64,000 nucleotides of DNA from Sphingobacterium sp. UBA4616 (GCA_002386525.1 DGIS01000010.1:62001-126000), one strand, 5' to 3'. Counted from the first letter of the stretch, positions 41,125 through 50,775 are shown. A program made the numbers and translations. Notes: generated from the letters alone by a model not told the origin.

Positions 41125-41661
41125 TCAAAGACTATTTTCAACTTCAAATTGCTTCTTTATACGATTCCTTTTATCATCCGCTTTGTGAACTAACTGATAT
41201 AAGCGTTGTTTATCCAAAGCAAGTTTATATCTTTCATCGATGGCAATCCTGAATTTCTTTTCGTTTTTTTCCTGCTCTATTTTCTTTTGCTGCTCAACTT
41301 CTTTTTTCGAGAAGAGATATAGATTTTTAAGCGCCGTATAATAATCAATCTCAGCTTGCTGGAGCTCTTTACCTTTTTTTATACCCACAACATTTACATT
41401 TTTTAAATCTTTAAGGATAACATTGAAAGCTGTTTCCTGTTGATCGACAACTAATAGGGCGCTGTCATAATCACCTTCGATCAAATAGTTCAGTTTAGCA
41501 GATTCCATACCTTTTTCGCCAATCAAAATAGCAGTTGTCTGATCCTCCTTCTCGTCTATAATTTTTTTCAATTGAATGGCCTGTTTATTCTTTATGCATC
41601 CACAAAGCAATATAAACGATAAAACTGTAAACGAAACTATGCCCAATTTTTTTAAAGCCAT
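41125..41661 (-). CDS. Putative lipoprotein with charged helical domain
   Basis: A 178-residue protein with a lipoprotein leader: MALKKLG, a hydrophobic core and the lipobox LLCGC (Cys22). The second half is Lys/Glu-rich (KKEVEQQKKIEQEKNEKKF) and probably a coiled coil. It is likely to be held at the membrane or outer membrane. Function is unknown. Neighbours give no hint. Confidence 0.6.
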   Translation of the reverse strand: MALKKLGIVSFTVLSFILLCGCIKNKQAIQLKKIIDEKEDQTTAILIGEKGMESAKLNYLIEGDYDSALLVVDQQETAFNVILKDLKNVNVVGIKKGKELQQAEIDYYTALKNLYLFSKKEVEQQKKIEQEKNEKKFRIAIDERYKLALDKQRLYQLVHKADDKRNRIKKQFEVENSL

Positions 41662-41748
41662 ACAAATGAAGTTGGTTTTTTAAAGATACTTACACATTAT
41701 TTTCTAACAATTACCATACCTAAGCGCTTGGCTGATTACTTACAAAGC

Positions 41749-42249
41749 CTAAATACTCGTAGGTTCTTCACAACGAAGCATCCATATTGAACAAGCATGA
41801 TGTCCAGAATTCCCTAATGGCTTTTGAAGTAATCTGAAGCCCATGTTTTGATACATTTTTATCGCATTTGAAAACTCTGGAAAGCTCTCAAGATAGATTT
41901 TATTGTAGCCTAGACGCTTTGCGCTTTCTATACTTTTATTCATTAACGCTTTACCAAGCCCCATGCCCCTGAACACTGGATTGAGGTAGAACTTAACCAG
42001 CTCTGCGCAGTACGGCGGCAATCCAGCAGTGGGATAAATCCCGCAACAGCCCGCTACTATGCCATCTACCTCACCTACCCAAAGCACAGCGTCTTCTTTG
42101 CTAAAAAGTGCATACAAGTCTGAAGTGGTAGGATCGGAATAAACAGTCCCTTCTTTTGGTGCGTTGTGCTCTTCAAAAACAGCTCTGATAAGTTTTGAAA
42201 GCGTATCGTTGTCCGATTTTTCTATTTTCCTGATGATTGCATTCTCCAT
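41749..42249 (-). CDS. GNAT family N-acetyltransferase
   Basis: A 166-residue GNAT enzyme with a clear acetyl-CoA loop, VFRGMGLGKALMN, and the C-terminal pattern AKRLGYNKIYLES...NAIKMYQNMGFRLL. The N-terminal SNDTLSKLIRAVFEEH and VGEVDGIVAGCCGIYP are typical. Acceptor unknown. It follows the TPR gene with a 36-base gap in the same direction, so may share its transcript. Confidence 0.83.
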   Translation of the reverse strand: MENAIIRKIEKSDNDTLSKLIRAVFEEHNAPKEGTVYSDPTTSDLYALFSKEDAVLWVGEVDGIVAGCCGIYPTAGLPPYCAELVKFYLNPVFRGMGLGKALMNKSIESAKRLGYNKIYLESFPEFSNAIKMYQNMGFRLLQKPLGNSGHHACSIWMLRCEEPTSI

Positions 42250-42285
42250 ACGGGATAGTAAATTTATAAAACTGAAATTTTGCTA

Positions 42286-43965
42286 TTATCCGAAAAATTT
42301 TCTAAAAAAGCCTGGCTCTTTGGCGTTTGCCCGTGCGATTTTTAAGTTATCTTCTGCGATACGATTATAGCAAAGTTCAAGCGAAATTTGAAGATTTTTC
42401 ACTGCCTCTGTATAGTGTCCGATATCAATCAGCGATGTACCGATATGTTCATATAGTTCTGCCGCGATGTCATCTGTAATTTCTTGCTGCTCCGGCAGCA
42501 TGGAGATTGCTAATGTACCGTAATGCACAGTTTTTTCATTTTCTGTCAAGTGGTATGCACTGTGTACGGCCCAGTAATAACACCAAAAATCTGTGTTGCC
42601 ATGCCCAATGCTCTGCTCAAAACTTTTAAGAGCTGATTCACTATCTTTCATATGCACTTCTAAAACATATCCCCGGTTGTACAATGCAACCTGAACAGAT
42701 CTTGCCATTCCTTTTTCTAGCCCGAAATGTACTGCCTGATTATAACACTCCAACGCCTTTTCCCATTGTTTATCCCTTAAAAACGATTCTCCTCTGCTTA
42801 TCATCAAACTCGGATTGTCAGGCATATTTTCCAGTAAGGAGTCAGCCTGTTTGGAATCCACCGAATTATCAACATCTAAGCCAAGCATTGACGCAGCTTT
42901 GGATTTCGATATGTAAAAATTCGTCACACAGCGTACAATTTCCTCGTCTTGAAGAATCTGATCACCTGGATTTACCGATTGATAGTATTCAAGTCCTTGG
43001 TCGGCCCAGTACAGCATTTCCTTGTATTGACCCATATCTGAGTGGCTGAGACATATTCCATCAATAGTGCTAATTAAGGTGATAAAGTCCATTTCTTCAG
43101 CATATTCTTGCAAAAGCTCTTCACCATCCATAATGGCATTTTTGGGCATACCAGCGCACATATAAATGTACATTCTATTGAGAAGAATCACCATAAATTT
43201 GCTTTGCGCTATGCCCTCGTTGACAATGGTGACAGCATCTTGATATGCTTCTTTGAAATTGAGTTCCCGAGCAAGATTATTACAGCACATGGCGAAGGTA
43301 TGTGGATCGTAATTAAGACTGTTTGTCTGCTCGGTAAAAACTACGGTTTTAAAAAGTTGATAAGCTTGGGTGTACAATTCTATTTTTAGTTCGGTGAGTC
43401 GTAGGTTCTCGACTTCGGACATTCCGGCATATTGCCTGAGAACATAATCGATTTCAACCCCGGCGTTGTATAATTCCATAGCCGATTGCGAATCCACAGA
43501 AGGACGAAGTTGCGAAAAATCCGGATAGGCATTGTGTCTATTGATTATTCGGAAGATGCGGACCTCTAACACCGGAGACGATCGTAATTGACAGGATCTT
43601 TCGTAATAATGCAAAGCCCCATCCCAGTCTTCAAGCCAGTACAACGCAGATCCAGCATTCCGGCAACAGTGGTAATGGTGAGGATCAATTTTAAGCCCAC
43701 CAATAGCCCAGTCTAAGCATTTTTCTAAAGCTTTCTCCCTGTTGGATTCAAATATTTCATTATAGTCGAGTGCTATAAGACCCAATATGGCACATAGATT
43801 AGGGTCAATGCTTGCCTTATTGAGGTTATCGATATGGTAAAATAATTCATGAAGTTCCTCCAAATTATGGGGAAGAGCATAGCCGTCCAGCCAAAATTTC
43901 GCTGCCACGGCATAATTGTCTTCGGCAAGTGCTTTTAATGCGTGCTGATGCAATGTATCTTTCAT
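42286..43965 (-). CDS. TPR-repeat protein
   Basis: A 559-residue soluble protein made mostly of helical TPR-like repeats (for example YWLEDWDGALHYYERSCQLR, EKALECYNQAVHFGL and HYTEAVKNLQISLEL). No enzymatic motif or signal peptide. TPR proteins scaffold protein contacts. It lies upstream of a GNAT gene and downstream of three small membrane-protein genes, all on the minus strand. Confidence 0.7.
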   Translation of the reverse strand: MKDTLHQHALKALAEDNYAVAAKFWLDGYALPHNLEELHELFYHIDNLNKASIDPNLCAILGLIALDYNEIFESNREKALEKCLDWAIGGLKIDPHHYHCCRNAGSALYWLEDWDGALHYYERSCQLRSSPVLEVRIFRIINRHNAYPDFSQLRPSVDSQSAMELYNAGVEIDYVLRQYAGMSEVENLRLTELKIELYTQAYQLFKTVVFTEQTNSLNYDPHTFAMCCNNLARELNFKEAYQDAVTIVNEGIAQSKFMVILLNRMYIYMCAGMPKNAIMDGEELLQEYAEEMDFITLISTIDGICLSHSDMGQYKEMLYWADQGLEYYQSVNPGDQILQDEEIVRCVTNFYISKSKAASMLGLDVDNSVDSKQADSLLENMPDNPSLMISRGESFLRDKQWEKALECYNQAVHFGLEKGMARSVQVALYNRGYVLEVHMKDSESALKSFEQSIGHGNTDFWCYYWAVHSAYHLTENEKTVHYGTLAISMLPEQQEITDDIAAELYEHIGTSLIDIGHYTEAVKNLQISLELCYNRIAEDNLKIARANAKEPGFFRKFFG

Positions 43966-44020
43966 TATTTTGTTTAATTGTTTTTAAATTCAGAGAAACT
44001 GACAACCATATAGTTCGATT

Positions 44021-44530
44021 CTAACCTACGGGCAATTGCCGCATTTCATGGAGCTTTGCTAAAATAGCGCTCTCGTATGCTGATTCATTTGCGGATTTTT
44101 TTCTTCCCTCCCTAAAGTCTTCACTGATCCTATAACTTTTTACCAGATGATTATTTTTTGCCCCAATGGCATAGTGCCAATAGCTTCCGGTGGTGCTGGT
44201 GAAAATGACCATTTCTTCAAATGCCATGATCTTTTTTGTAGGAAATAACGGCTTTTTCCTATATACAATTCGGTCTTCTTGATCAAACATGTAGCAGATT
44301 TCGGCGCGTATGAAAATATCATAAAGGCTATGTAGAATGAGATATGGACCGAGCACAACAAGAAGAATGGCCATTCCCCGGTTGATATCATGAAAAAAGA
44401 TAATGGATAGTAAAACCAGTGATAAAACAACAACAAGTGTCCAAACTGATAGCTTAACGCTTTGGCGATTGGGCGTAAAACTAAATAGTTTACCACTGTC
44501 AACGATTTTATACATGCTAATTTCCGACAT
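44021..44530 (-). CDS. Small membrane protein with PH-like region
   Basis: A 169-residue protein with two membrane helices (VWTLVVVLSLVLLSIIFF and MAILLVVLGPYLILHSLY) followed by a soluble beta-rich part (IVYRKKPLFPTKKIMAFEEM) resembling bacterial PH domains. Its start overlaps the end of the preceding gene by 14 bases, and the two proteins share layout, so they are probably an ancient duplication acting together. Confidence 0.6.
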   Translation of the reverse strand: MSEISMYKIVDSGKLFSFTPNRQSVKLSVWTLVVVLSLVLLSIIFFHDINRGMAILLVVLGPYLILHSLYDIFIRAEICYMFDQEDRIVYRKKPLFPTKKIMAFEEMVIFTSTTGSYWHYAIGAKNNHLVKSYRISEDFREGRKKSANESAYESAILAKLHEMRQLPVG

Positions 44531-44975
44531 AAGGACGAGTTATTTCTTCGATATCATTTAAAATATCCTGCATACCACGTTTTGACAGACCCTGTGCAAC
44601 AATGGCAAATTTCTCCTCACCTTTTGAAAAATAGCGTACATTGAGTGATGTATTGACGGGTATAAAGATGTAGATCAACCTACTCATCTGGTAATGGGCA
44701 ATATCTGAAAATGGAATGCATGTCTCTGCTTTTAAACCTCTTTTGATAAACAAAGCTTTTGCATCTAAATCAATCACCATGCGCTCTGTATAAATGGATA
44801 AAAAACATAGTGCCGCGAAGATTCCAAAAATCCACATCATCGCTGCATTATTAGATGTGTATCCGAACCAGGCCAAAACTGTAAGACCAGCGACAATCAA
44901 TATACCGAATCCATACTGCCGTTTAAGTATATAACGGTTACCCTCTTTCTTAAAATTTTTAATTGTATTTTCCAT
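44517..44975 (-). CDS. Small membrane protein with PH-like region, paralogue of neighbour
   Basis: A 152-residue protein from ATG 44975 (a TTG three codons earlier is possible). Two hydrophobic helices (YGFGILIVAGLTVLAWFGY, AAMMWIFGIFAALCFLSIY) precede a beta-rich domain (IDLDAKALFIKRGLKAETC, IPFSDIAHYQ). Same architecture as the next gene. It starts directly after the stop of the upstream secreted-protein gene, forming a tight three-gene operon. Function unknown. Confidence 0.6.
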   Translation of the reverse strand: MENTIKNFKKEGNRYILKRQYGFGILIVAGLTVLAWFGYTSNNAAMMWIFGIFAALCFLSIYTERMVIDLDAKALFIKRGLKAETCIPFSDIAHYQMSRLIYIFIPVNTSLNVRYFSKGEEKFAIVAQGLSKRGMQDILNDIEEITRPYVGN

Positions 44976-44976
44976 A

Positions 44977-45465
44977 TTAATCAAGTTTTACGCCGTTTAC
45001 GTTTATTTCGCTGCACCAAAGATAGAGGAACATACTAGCCTCATCCTGCGTACTCTGGTAGGCAACGTTATCCAGAGATGCGCCAAAAAATTCTATTTTC
45101 TGCGAAAGGTTATTGTTCGCGTGACTAATGACCCGCAATTCACCTGAAAAATCACTTTCATAGTCGGTCAACAATTTGAGAATTTCAGCGTTCATCTTTT
45201 CAAAATCGATAGTCAAAAAATATTTTTTTTCTATTCTTTTATTTTCACTGGGTGAAGCAAAACTAAATGAAGCACCTTTGTTAGGATTACTGAATGTCAG
45301 CGATATTCCCCGTGCTGCATGAATAGCTATACCATCTTTACCTTTCACTAAAAATTCGATCTTATTTTTGGTATTCTTTTTAGTCTGCGCATTAGAGATA
45401 CTAGAAATCATTAAAAATAAGAACAGGGAAAATTTCAACGGCTTAAATATTTCTATAAAATACAT
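44977..45465 (-). CDS. Secreted protein of unknown function
   Basis: I start at ATG 45465, which gives a short basic stretch, the hydrophobic FSLFLFLMISSISNA and a cleavage site before QTKKN. A TTG start 23 codons upstream would bury the signal peptide. The mature 135 residues show beta-strand patterns and no known motif. It heads a three-gene leftward operon with two PH-like membrane proteins, divergent from the sensor kinase gene. Confidence 0.55.
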   Translation of the reverse strand: MYFIEIFKPLKFSLFLFLMISSISNAQTKKNTKNKIEFLVKGKDGIAIHAARGISLTFSNPNKGASFSFASPSENKRIEKKYFLTIDFEKMNAEILKLLTDYESDFSGELRVISHANNNLSQKIEFFGASLDNVAYQSTQDEASMFLYLWCSEINVNGVKLD

Positions 45466-45612
45466 ATAATGATGTGTTTTGTATATCAAGTAGATCAATA
45501 TTACTACTTTAAAGCTATCGATTCCAATAGGCAATCTGTATCTGGACGTTTTTACTTGTTGTTTGGTAGATTTGAGCCCCTATACGAAAAACTAACCCAA
45601 TGATTTAATAGC

Positions 45613-45620
45613 TATATTTG
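45613..45620 (+). promoter_or_regulatory. TATATTTG promoter box of sensor kinase gene
   Basis: It matches TAnnTTTG and lies 22 bases before the ATG chosen for the kinase gene. Confidence 0.55.
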
Positions 45621-45642
45621 AAAAAAAATATTGCAGCATTTT

Positions 45643-47646
45643 ATGGATCACCTACATTTCACCAAACGCTATTTTTTCCATGCAATATTAATTCCGTTGA
45701 TGGTATTCACCGCCTCACTGAAAGCCCAGGACTCAAAAATAGAATCATTGGCATCTCAGGGATACTCGTACAGATTTACGGATAGTGCGAAAGCGAAACA
45801 AATGCTCAATAACGCGCTCTTATTGGCCAGGAAATCAAATTCTAAAAAAGATGAAGCAATCTGTCTTGCCTTTTTGGCATTAACTTATCGAAGACTGAAT
45901 AGCCCAAAGGAATTTAATAACTATGCCGAGCAAGCCTACAAAATTTCCTCACAAACAAATGATGAGCGGGCAAAGGCTTACGCGTATATGGTTATGGGAA
46001 ACCTCAAGTCCTATTTCGATGAAAATACAGCCGCGCTGAATTACCAGCTTCAAGCCAATACACTTTTTGAAAAGCATAAAAATTATGCGCTATGCGCTCA
46101 GATATGCGCCGATATTTCTTATAGCTTTTCCTTAAGTTCGGATGATCGGGTCGAAAAATATGTGCGCGAAGCGATGAAACATGCGCAACAATCTTCAAAT
46201 GCTGAAAGCATACTACACGCCCGATTGGCAATGGGCTCTTACCTGACAGGGTTGACAGATAAACACGCAGATAACATTTCCTTATGGGAGAACTCTGTAC
46301 AATTTTTAAAGCAGACTGCAGACTACGCTTCTGTGAACAACAATAGGATACCGAGTAAGAGTAACATTGCTATTTCTCATCTTAATCTTGCAGCACTGTT
46401 GATAAGACGGCCAAAACTGATGGATGGAATGTTATTTGCGCGACAATTGGATACGGCCATTGCCATAAGCAAAAAATACGGCGTGAAGGCTACTTATAGA
46501 AACAGCCTAGGATTGCGTGGAAAGTATTTATTGTATCAGGGCAACTATAGCAAAGCCAAGAAATTGTTTCTGGACGGAATTGCTTACCAACTTCGGCTAC
46601 CTTATAAAGACCATGAAATATTAGCCCAGTTTTACGCCAGTCTCAAAGAAGTCGCTGCAAGGGAAAAAGATTATTCTTCTTATTATCTCTATGACCAGTC
46701 TTTTAGCAAATATAACCGCCTTACCTACGATGAAACAATGCAACGGAATTTGCAGCTTGCGGAAATAAAATTTGAATCTGCTGAAAAAATCCGTAAAATA
46801 AAGCAGTTAGAGAATGAAAAATTGCTTCAGGAAAAAAATAAGAATCTTGGATATGTAATTTCACTGATCTTGTTTGTTATCGTTATTTTTATCTTCATTT
46901 CTTTTTATTATAGAAAGCGATTTTACCAGAAGCAAGCTGATAACTTGAAGCAGCAGCAAATAAATGACCAACTCAAGCTCAACCTGCTGGAAAAGGACAG
47001 CCTTGAAAATCTATTGGCGAAGCTTTCTTTGGAACGGCGGTTTCTTCAGTCTCAGATGGACCCTCATTTTATTTTTAATTGCCTTGCAAATATTCAGAGC
47101 ATCATCCTGAAAGGTGACCGTACAAAAGCGCTCACCTATCTTAATAAATTTGCACGGCTAACCAGAGAGACCTTGTATCATTCGAGAAAAGAATCAGTAA
47201 CCTTGGAAGAGGAGACAGAAAACTTGAAAAGTTACATTGAATTGCAGCAACTGAGGCTTAACCATTCATTTGATTATAGGTTCGAATTTTCAGATGAAGT
47301 AAATATGTACGAAAAAATACCACCCCTACTCATACAACCTTTGGTGGAAAATGCGATCGAACACGGGCTAAAACCGTTGACACATCGAAAAGGAAACCTA
47401 GTTATAACATTCGCAAAAAAATCATCGGAGCAGGTATTGATTTGTGTTATCAGAGACAATGGAATCGGAATGGAAGCTTCCCAAAAAGGGAAAAACAAAG
47501 ACAAACATGATCCATTAGCTATAAAAATAATAGATGAAAGACTGGCACTGTATGCAAAGAATGACTCAGACAAACTTATTCCTCATTTTACAAAACAAAG
47601 CTCTGATGAGGGATGCACAATCACTATCAATATTCCAATAGTATAA
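45643..47646 (+). CDS. LytS/YehU-type sensor histidine kinase with TPR sensor
   Basis: A 667-residue sensor from ATG 45643 (a TTG four codons earlier also possible). A signal-like N-terminus is followed by a periplasmic TPR region (about 30-370), a membrane helix (VISLILFVIVIFIFISFYY), a coiled coil and the kinase core: QMDPHFIFNCLANIQS with the phospho-His, then PPLLIQPLVENAIEHGLKP (N-box) and IRDNGIGM (G1). This His_kinase/HATPase pairing is the LytS class, which signals to LytTR regulators. Its stop lies two bases before the regulator start. Confidence 0.9.
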   Translation: MDHLHFTKRYFFHAILIPLMVFTASLKAQDSKIESLASQGYSYRFTDSAKAKQMLNNALLLARKSNSKKDEAICLAFLALTYRRLNSPKEFNNYAEQAYKISSQTNDERAKAYAYMVMGNLKSYFDENTAALNYQLQANTLFEKHKNYALCAQICADISYSFSLSSDDRVEKYVREAMKHAQQSSNAESILHARLAMGSYLTGLTDKHADNISLWENSVQFLKQTADYASVNNNRIPSKSNIAISHLNLAALLIRRPKLMDGMLFARQLDTAIAISKKYGVKATYRNSLGLRGKYLLYQGNYSKAKKLFLDGIAYQLRLPYKDHEILAQFYASLKEVAAREKDYSSYYLYDQSFSKYNRLTYDETMQRNLQLAEIKFESAEKIRKIKQLENEKLLQEKNKNLGYVISLILFVIVIFIFISFYYRKRFYQKQADNLKQQQINDQLKLNLLEKDSLENLLAKLSLERRFLQSQMDPHFIFNCLANIQSIILKGDRTKALTYLNKFARLTRETLYHSRKESVTLEEETENLKSYIELQQLRLNHSFDYRFEFSDEVNMYEKIPPLLIQPLVENAIEHGLKPLTHRKGNLVITFAKKSSEQVLICVIRDNGIGMEASQKGKNKDKHDPLAIKIIDERLALYAKNDSDKLIPHFTKQSSDEGCTITINIPIV

Positions 47647-47648
47647 AA

Positions 47649-48392
47649 ATGTATAAAGCAGTTATTATAGAAGATGAATATCATCTGAGAGAGGCCCTTT
47701 CTATCCTTCTTGAAATGGTCGCGTCTGACAGAATACAGGTGATCGGTTACGCCGAAGGGCTGCCAGAAGCCGTCAAAATTATTGACCGTTTAAAGCCAGA
47801 CCTAGTTTTTATGGATATCATGCTGAAAAACGGGACCGGTTTTGATGTTCTTGAACAGATTAACCATAAAAACTTCCATCTTGTTTTTACTACCGCTTAT
47901 GAGGAGCATGCGATAAGGGCATTCAAATTCAATGCTATCGACTATCTCCTGAAACCAATAGACTATGATGAGTTAAGAGAGACGCTTGATCGTATAGCAC
48001 TCAAAAAATCGGATTACATGGATTTTCAAAATGTTATTGCTCCTTCTTCTAGCATCGCCAAGAAGCATGATAGAATAGTGCTTCCTACCATAGAAGCTAT
48101 GCATGTTGTAAAACTCAAAAACATTATCAGGTGTGAAACCTCAGGTTCTTATACAACATTTATTCTCAAGAACGGGCAGCACATTATTGTTTCCAAACCA
48201 TTGAAATATTATGAAGATATACTTATTTCACCCAATTTTATACGCGTACATCAGTCGCATTTAATCAATACAGATTTCGTCACAAGCTTCTCTAAGGATG
48301 GGGTTATAATGATGCTGAACAATGATACAATCCCTATATCCCGAGCTAACAGAGAACATTTCTTTAGAATCATGAAAAACGAAGAGGATTAG
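47649..48392 (+). CDS. LytTR-family response regulator
   Basis: A 247-residue regulator. The receiver domain has IIEDEYHLRE, the phospho-acceptor Asp in PDLVFMDIML, TTAYEEHAIRAF and LLKPIDYDEL. The C-terminal LytTR domain includes IIRCETSGSYTTFIL and FIRVHQSHLINTDFV. I use ATG 47649 because it gives the canonical start; an ATG at 47613 would overlap the kinase gene. It is the obvious partner of that kinase. Targets are unknown. Confidence 0.92.
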   Translation: MYKAVIIEDEYHLREALSILLEMVASDRIQVIGYAEGLPEAVKIIDRLKPDLVFMDIMLKNGTGFDVLEQINHKNFHLVFTTAYEEHAIRAFKFNAIDYLLKPIDYDELRETLDRIALKKSDYMDFQNVIAPSSSIAKKHDRIVLPTIEAMHVVKLKNIIRCETSGSYTTFILKNGQHIIVSKPLKYYEDILISPNFIRVHQSHLINTDFVTSFSKDGVIMMLNNDTIPISRANREHFFRIMKNEED

Positions 48393-48507
48393 ACTTCAAA
48401 CCGGATAAAAATCCAAACTGCAGAAACGCAAAGTCATCAGGACAGAAAAAAAATCTGCTGACAAAAAATTCGGGCGTTATGATAGTTTTGTAAAAAAAAA
48501 TCAGATT

Positions 48508-48840
48508 ATGACTAGCAAAACTGCAGCAATTTTATCTTACATCACCATTATCGGATGGTTAATAGCGTATGTTAAAAGGAATGATATCACTCCTAAAAAT
48601 GATCTTGTAACCTACCATTTGAAACAGGGTTTTGGCCTCTTTATCACTACAGTGATATTTAATTTCAGCATGTGGTTTGTTCTTTTATTAGTTCCTTCAC
48701 TCTATTTTATTAATTTTATTGGAATCGTACTTTTCATTCTTTTTATCATCGGAGTCATCAATGCTGCCGGTGAAGTCAAGAAACCTCTTCCTTTGATTGG
48801 TAAACTTTTCGAAAACCAGTTTAATTTCATCGAGCAATAA
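48508..48840 (+). CDS. DUF4870-like small membrane protein
   Basis: A 110-residue protein with three to four hydrophobic helices: ILSYITIIGWLIAYV, LKQGFGLFITTVIFNFSMWF and FVLLLVPSLYFINFIGIVLF. The pattern of a short first helix, a YHLKQ motif and paired later helices matches the DUF4870/Tic20-like family. It follows the LytTR regulator gene by 115 bases and may be in its regulon, which is only positional inference. Confidence 0.7.
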   Translation: MTSKTAAILSYITIIGWLIAYVKRNDITPKNDLVTYHLKQGFGLFITTVIFNFSMWFVLLLVPSLYFINFIGIVLFILFIIGVINAAGEVKKPLPLIGKLFENQFNFIEQ

Positions 48841-48900
48841 CTTGTGAATAACCGAAATTAAACATCAGACATAAAAATAAGATGCATTTTCTAATCTCCA

Positions 48901-49329
48901 TTATTTTTTTAATATATAGATGTTGCTACTCTTTTTACTGAAACCAAGCTTTTCATAGAGTCCGATGGCAGACGTACGGTGTTCTTCGGTAAATAGCAGC
49001 ACTTTACTTAGTTGCTGTTCGTTGGAGATGGACAGTAGTTTTTCGATAAGTCTATTCCCGATTCCCATTCCACGATAGCCCTTGTCTACCACAACATCTT
49101 CAATCCAGCCTTTCCTACCTGAGATTACGTGGTAGACTGCCATGGAGGCAATGCCGACTATTCTGTCTCCGATAAAACAAGCTAGTAAAGTTACTTCGTT
49201 GTTTTGAATTAAAATTTCATCCAATTTCGATTGTCTTTTATTGGGACTCAATTGCTTAAACAGCTCAAAAATCTGATTCTGGACATTTCCATTGATATTG
49301 GTATGGTTTAAAACTACTATTTTTATCAT
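48901..49329 (-). CDS. GNAT family N-acetyltransferase
   Basis: A 142-residue GNAT enzyme with a full acetyl-CoA motif (VVDKGYRGMGIGNRLIEKLL) and the C-terminal SKVLLFTEEHRTSAIGLYEK, then LGF. It resembles small-molecule or aminoglycoside-type acetyltransferases in size. The acceptor is unknown. It is convergent with the DUF4870 gene. Confidence 0.87.
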   Translation of the reverse strand: MIKIVVLNHTNINGNVQNQIFELFKQLSPNKRQSKLDEILIQNNEVTLLACFIGDRIVGIASMAVYHVISGRKGWIEDVVVDKGYRGMGIGNRLIEKLLSISNEQQLSKVLLFTEEHRTSAIGLYEKLGFSKKSSNIYILKK

Positions 49330-49514
49330 GTTAAAACGCTATTTCTTCTCATGCTTTAATACGTGGACTATTTTCATAACTCATTTCGATGTATTAGGAA
49401 CTATTTTGTCAGTCTAGTGTGGAGATTCCCCACTACATGCATTCAACTATCAGAAATAAGCCAACAGAAAATTTAAACTAAGCTTTAGGGGCAAATAGTA
49501 TAAAGATCCGTGAA

Positions 49515-49862
49515 TTACTGGGGCTTCCCGATAACAAATGCTTTAAGTTCTGCTATTTTTCCATCTTCGAATCTCCAAATGTCGCAATAATAGAAATGCT
49601 CATATTCTCCGGCCTTGTTTTTCAATCGGATTTCTCCGGTCACTGTAACAAAATCCTCCTCCTCAATCGTCTTCTCTACGTTGAAAACTGGCGGTTCCTC
49701 ATAAAACTCCTCCATATAAGTACGGACTTCTTCCTTACCATTCAGCGTTCGCTCCCCGACAAATACCCACTTTGTTTGATCAGTACAGTAGGCTAAGAAC
49801 CCTTCATGGTCTCCTTTGGATACAAATTCATTGGCTGTGTGTAAAATTGATGCATTTTTCAT
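49515..49862 (-). CDS. NTF2-like (SnoaL-type) protein
   Basis: A 115-residue alpha+beta cone-fold protein: ANEFVSKGDHEGFLAYC, WVFVGERTLNGKEEVRTYM, VTVTGEIRLKNK and YCDIWRFEDGKIAELKAF. These small proteins bind hydrophobic ligands or act as isomerases. It is divergent from a TetR gene. The gap holds two palindromes that probably let that regulator control this gene. Confidence 0.85.
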   Translation of the reverse strand: MKNASILHTANEFVSKGDHEGFLAYCTDQTKWVFVGERTLNGKEEVRTYMEEFYEEPPVFNVEKTIEEEDFVTVTGEIRLKNKAGEYEHFYYCDIWRFEDGKIAELKAFVIGKPQ

Positions 49863-49904
49863 GTTCGTATATCTTTTTGCTATTATCCTATTGCATTATT
49901 AAAA

Positions 49905-49945
49905 TAGGTCAATCGACCTAATACAAATATAGGTCATTTGACCTA
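49905..49945. promoter_or_regulatory. Two TAGGTCA-type palindromes (TetR operator)
   Basis: TAGGTCAATCGACCTA (49905-49920) and TAGGTCATTTGACCTA (49930-49945) are near-identical 16-bp palindromes with centres 25 bases apart, between the NTF2-like gene and the TetR gene. TetR proteins bind such sites as one dimer per palindrome. Confidence 0.8.
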
Positions 49946-49986
49946 TATAAAAATATTTTTTGATATTTTATTTTTAAATTTGTCGA

Positions 49987-50553
49987 ATGCATAAAAAGGA
50001 AGAGCGGTTACACAAGATTTTATCCACAACAATAGCGATCCTAACTGAACAGGGAGCCGAAAAACTATCGATGAGAATGGTTGCTAAACATGCTAATATC
50101 TCGCTCAGTAACCTTCAATATTATTATAAGGATAAGGACCTCCTCTTCATTGCCACAGTTGAATTTTACTTTGAAAGCTGTAAAAAAGAACTTACCCAGG
50201 CCATAAAACTTTTAACCGAGAATAGCGTGCCCGATAAAGATACTTTTTTGGAAAAGGTATTGAGCATGTTATTAATTGATAGCAAATCCAGCCATCAAAC
50301 ATTGATGTTTCAGGAGATATGGACTTTGGCAGCTAGAAATGAAGATTTGCAGCACGCAGTAGAAGCATATTATAAAACATACTGTCTTTGGATGATTAAT
50401 TTGGTATCCAAATTTTGCCGCAAGCCTGAAGATGTTGTGAACTTCCTTATTCCTTTTGTGGAAGGTTATACGATTGTTCATAATGTCATCCCTTTGACTA
50501 AAGAAAAGGTGATTACAATGATGTTACGGATAATCTCCATCGTGGATGAATAA
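49987..50553 (+). CDS. TetR/AcrR family regulator
   Basis: A 188-residue protein with the TetR DNA-binding N-terminus (ILTEQGAEKLSMRMVAKHAN, then ISLSNLQYYYKDKDLLF) and a helical ligand domain. It is divergent from the NTF2-like gene across two palindromes and starts 42 bases after the second. It is likely to repress both genes. The ligand is unknown. Confidence 0.9.
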   Translation: MHKKEERLHKILSTTIAILTEQGAEKLSMRMVAKHANISLSNLQYYYKDKDLLFIATVEFYFESCKKELTQAIKLLTENSVPDKDTFLEKVLSMLLIDSKSSHQTLMFQEIWTLAARNEDLQHAVEAYYKTYCLWMINLVSKFCRKPEDVVNFLIPFVEGYTIVHNVIPLTKEKVITMMLRIISIVDE

Positions 50554-50668
50554 AGATGTAATACATATTACTGGTTAAATGTGACGATTCGATCATGTTG
50601 AACTGTACCTATATTGCAGGTCAATTATTGCCATCAATTTTCGAAAAAGAATAGACATTTCAAAAAAG

Positions 50669-50698
50669 AGCGCCAAGAAATTTTGATTTTTTGGCGCT
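50669..50698 (-). terminator. Terminator of the VOC-protein gene
   Basis: AGCGCCAA pairs with TTGGCGCT over 8 bp. Read leftward it is followed by a T-run (TTTTTTG). It lies about 80 bases beyond the VOC gene stop. Confidence 0.7.
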
Positions 50699-50775
50699 GG
50701 TCTATCGTTCATAATACGAGGCTAAAAATAAAAATCGCTGCGACTAGCTATATAAATAGACTGCTCGATTACTGA

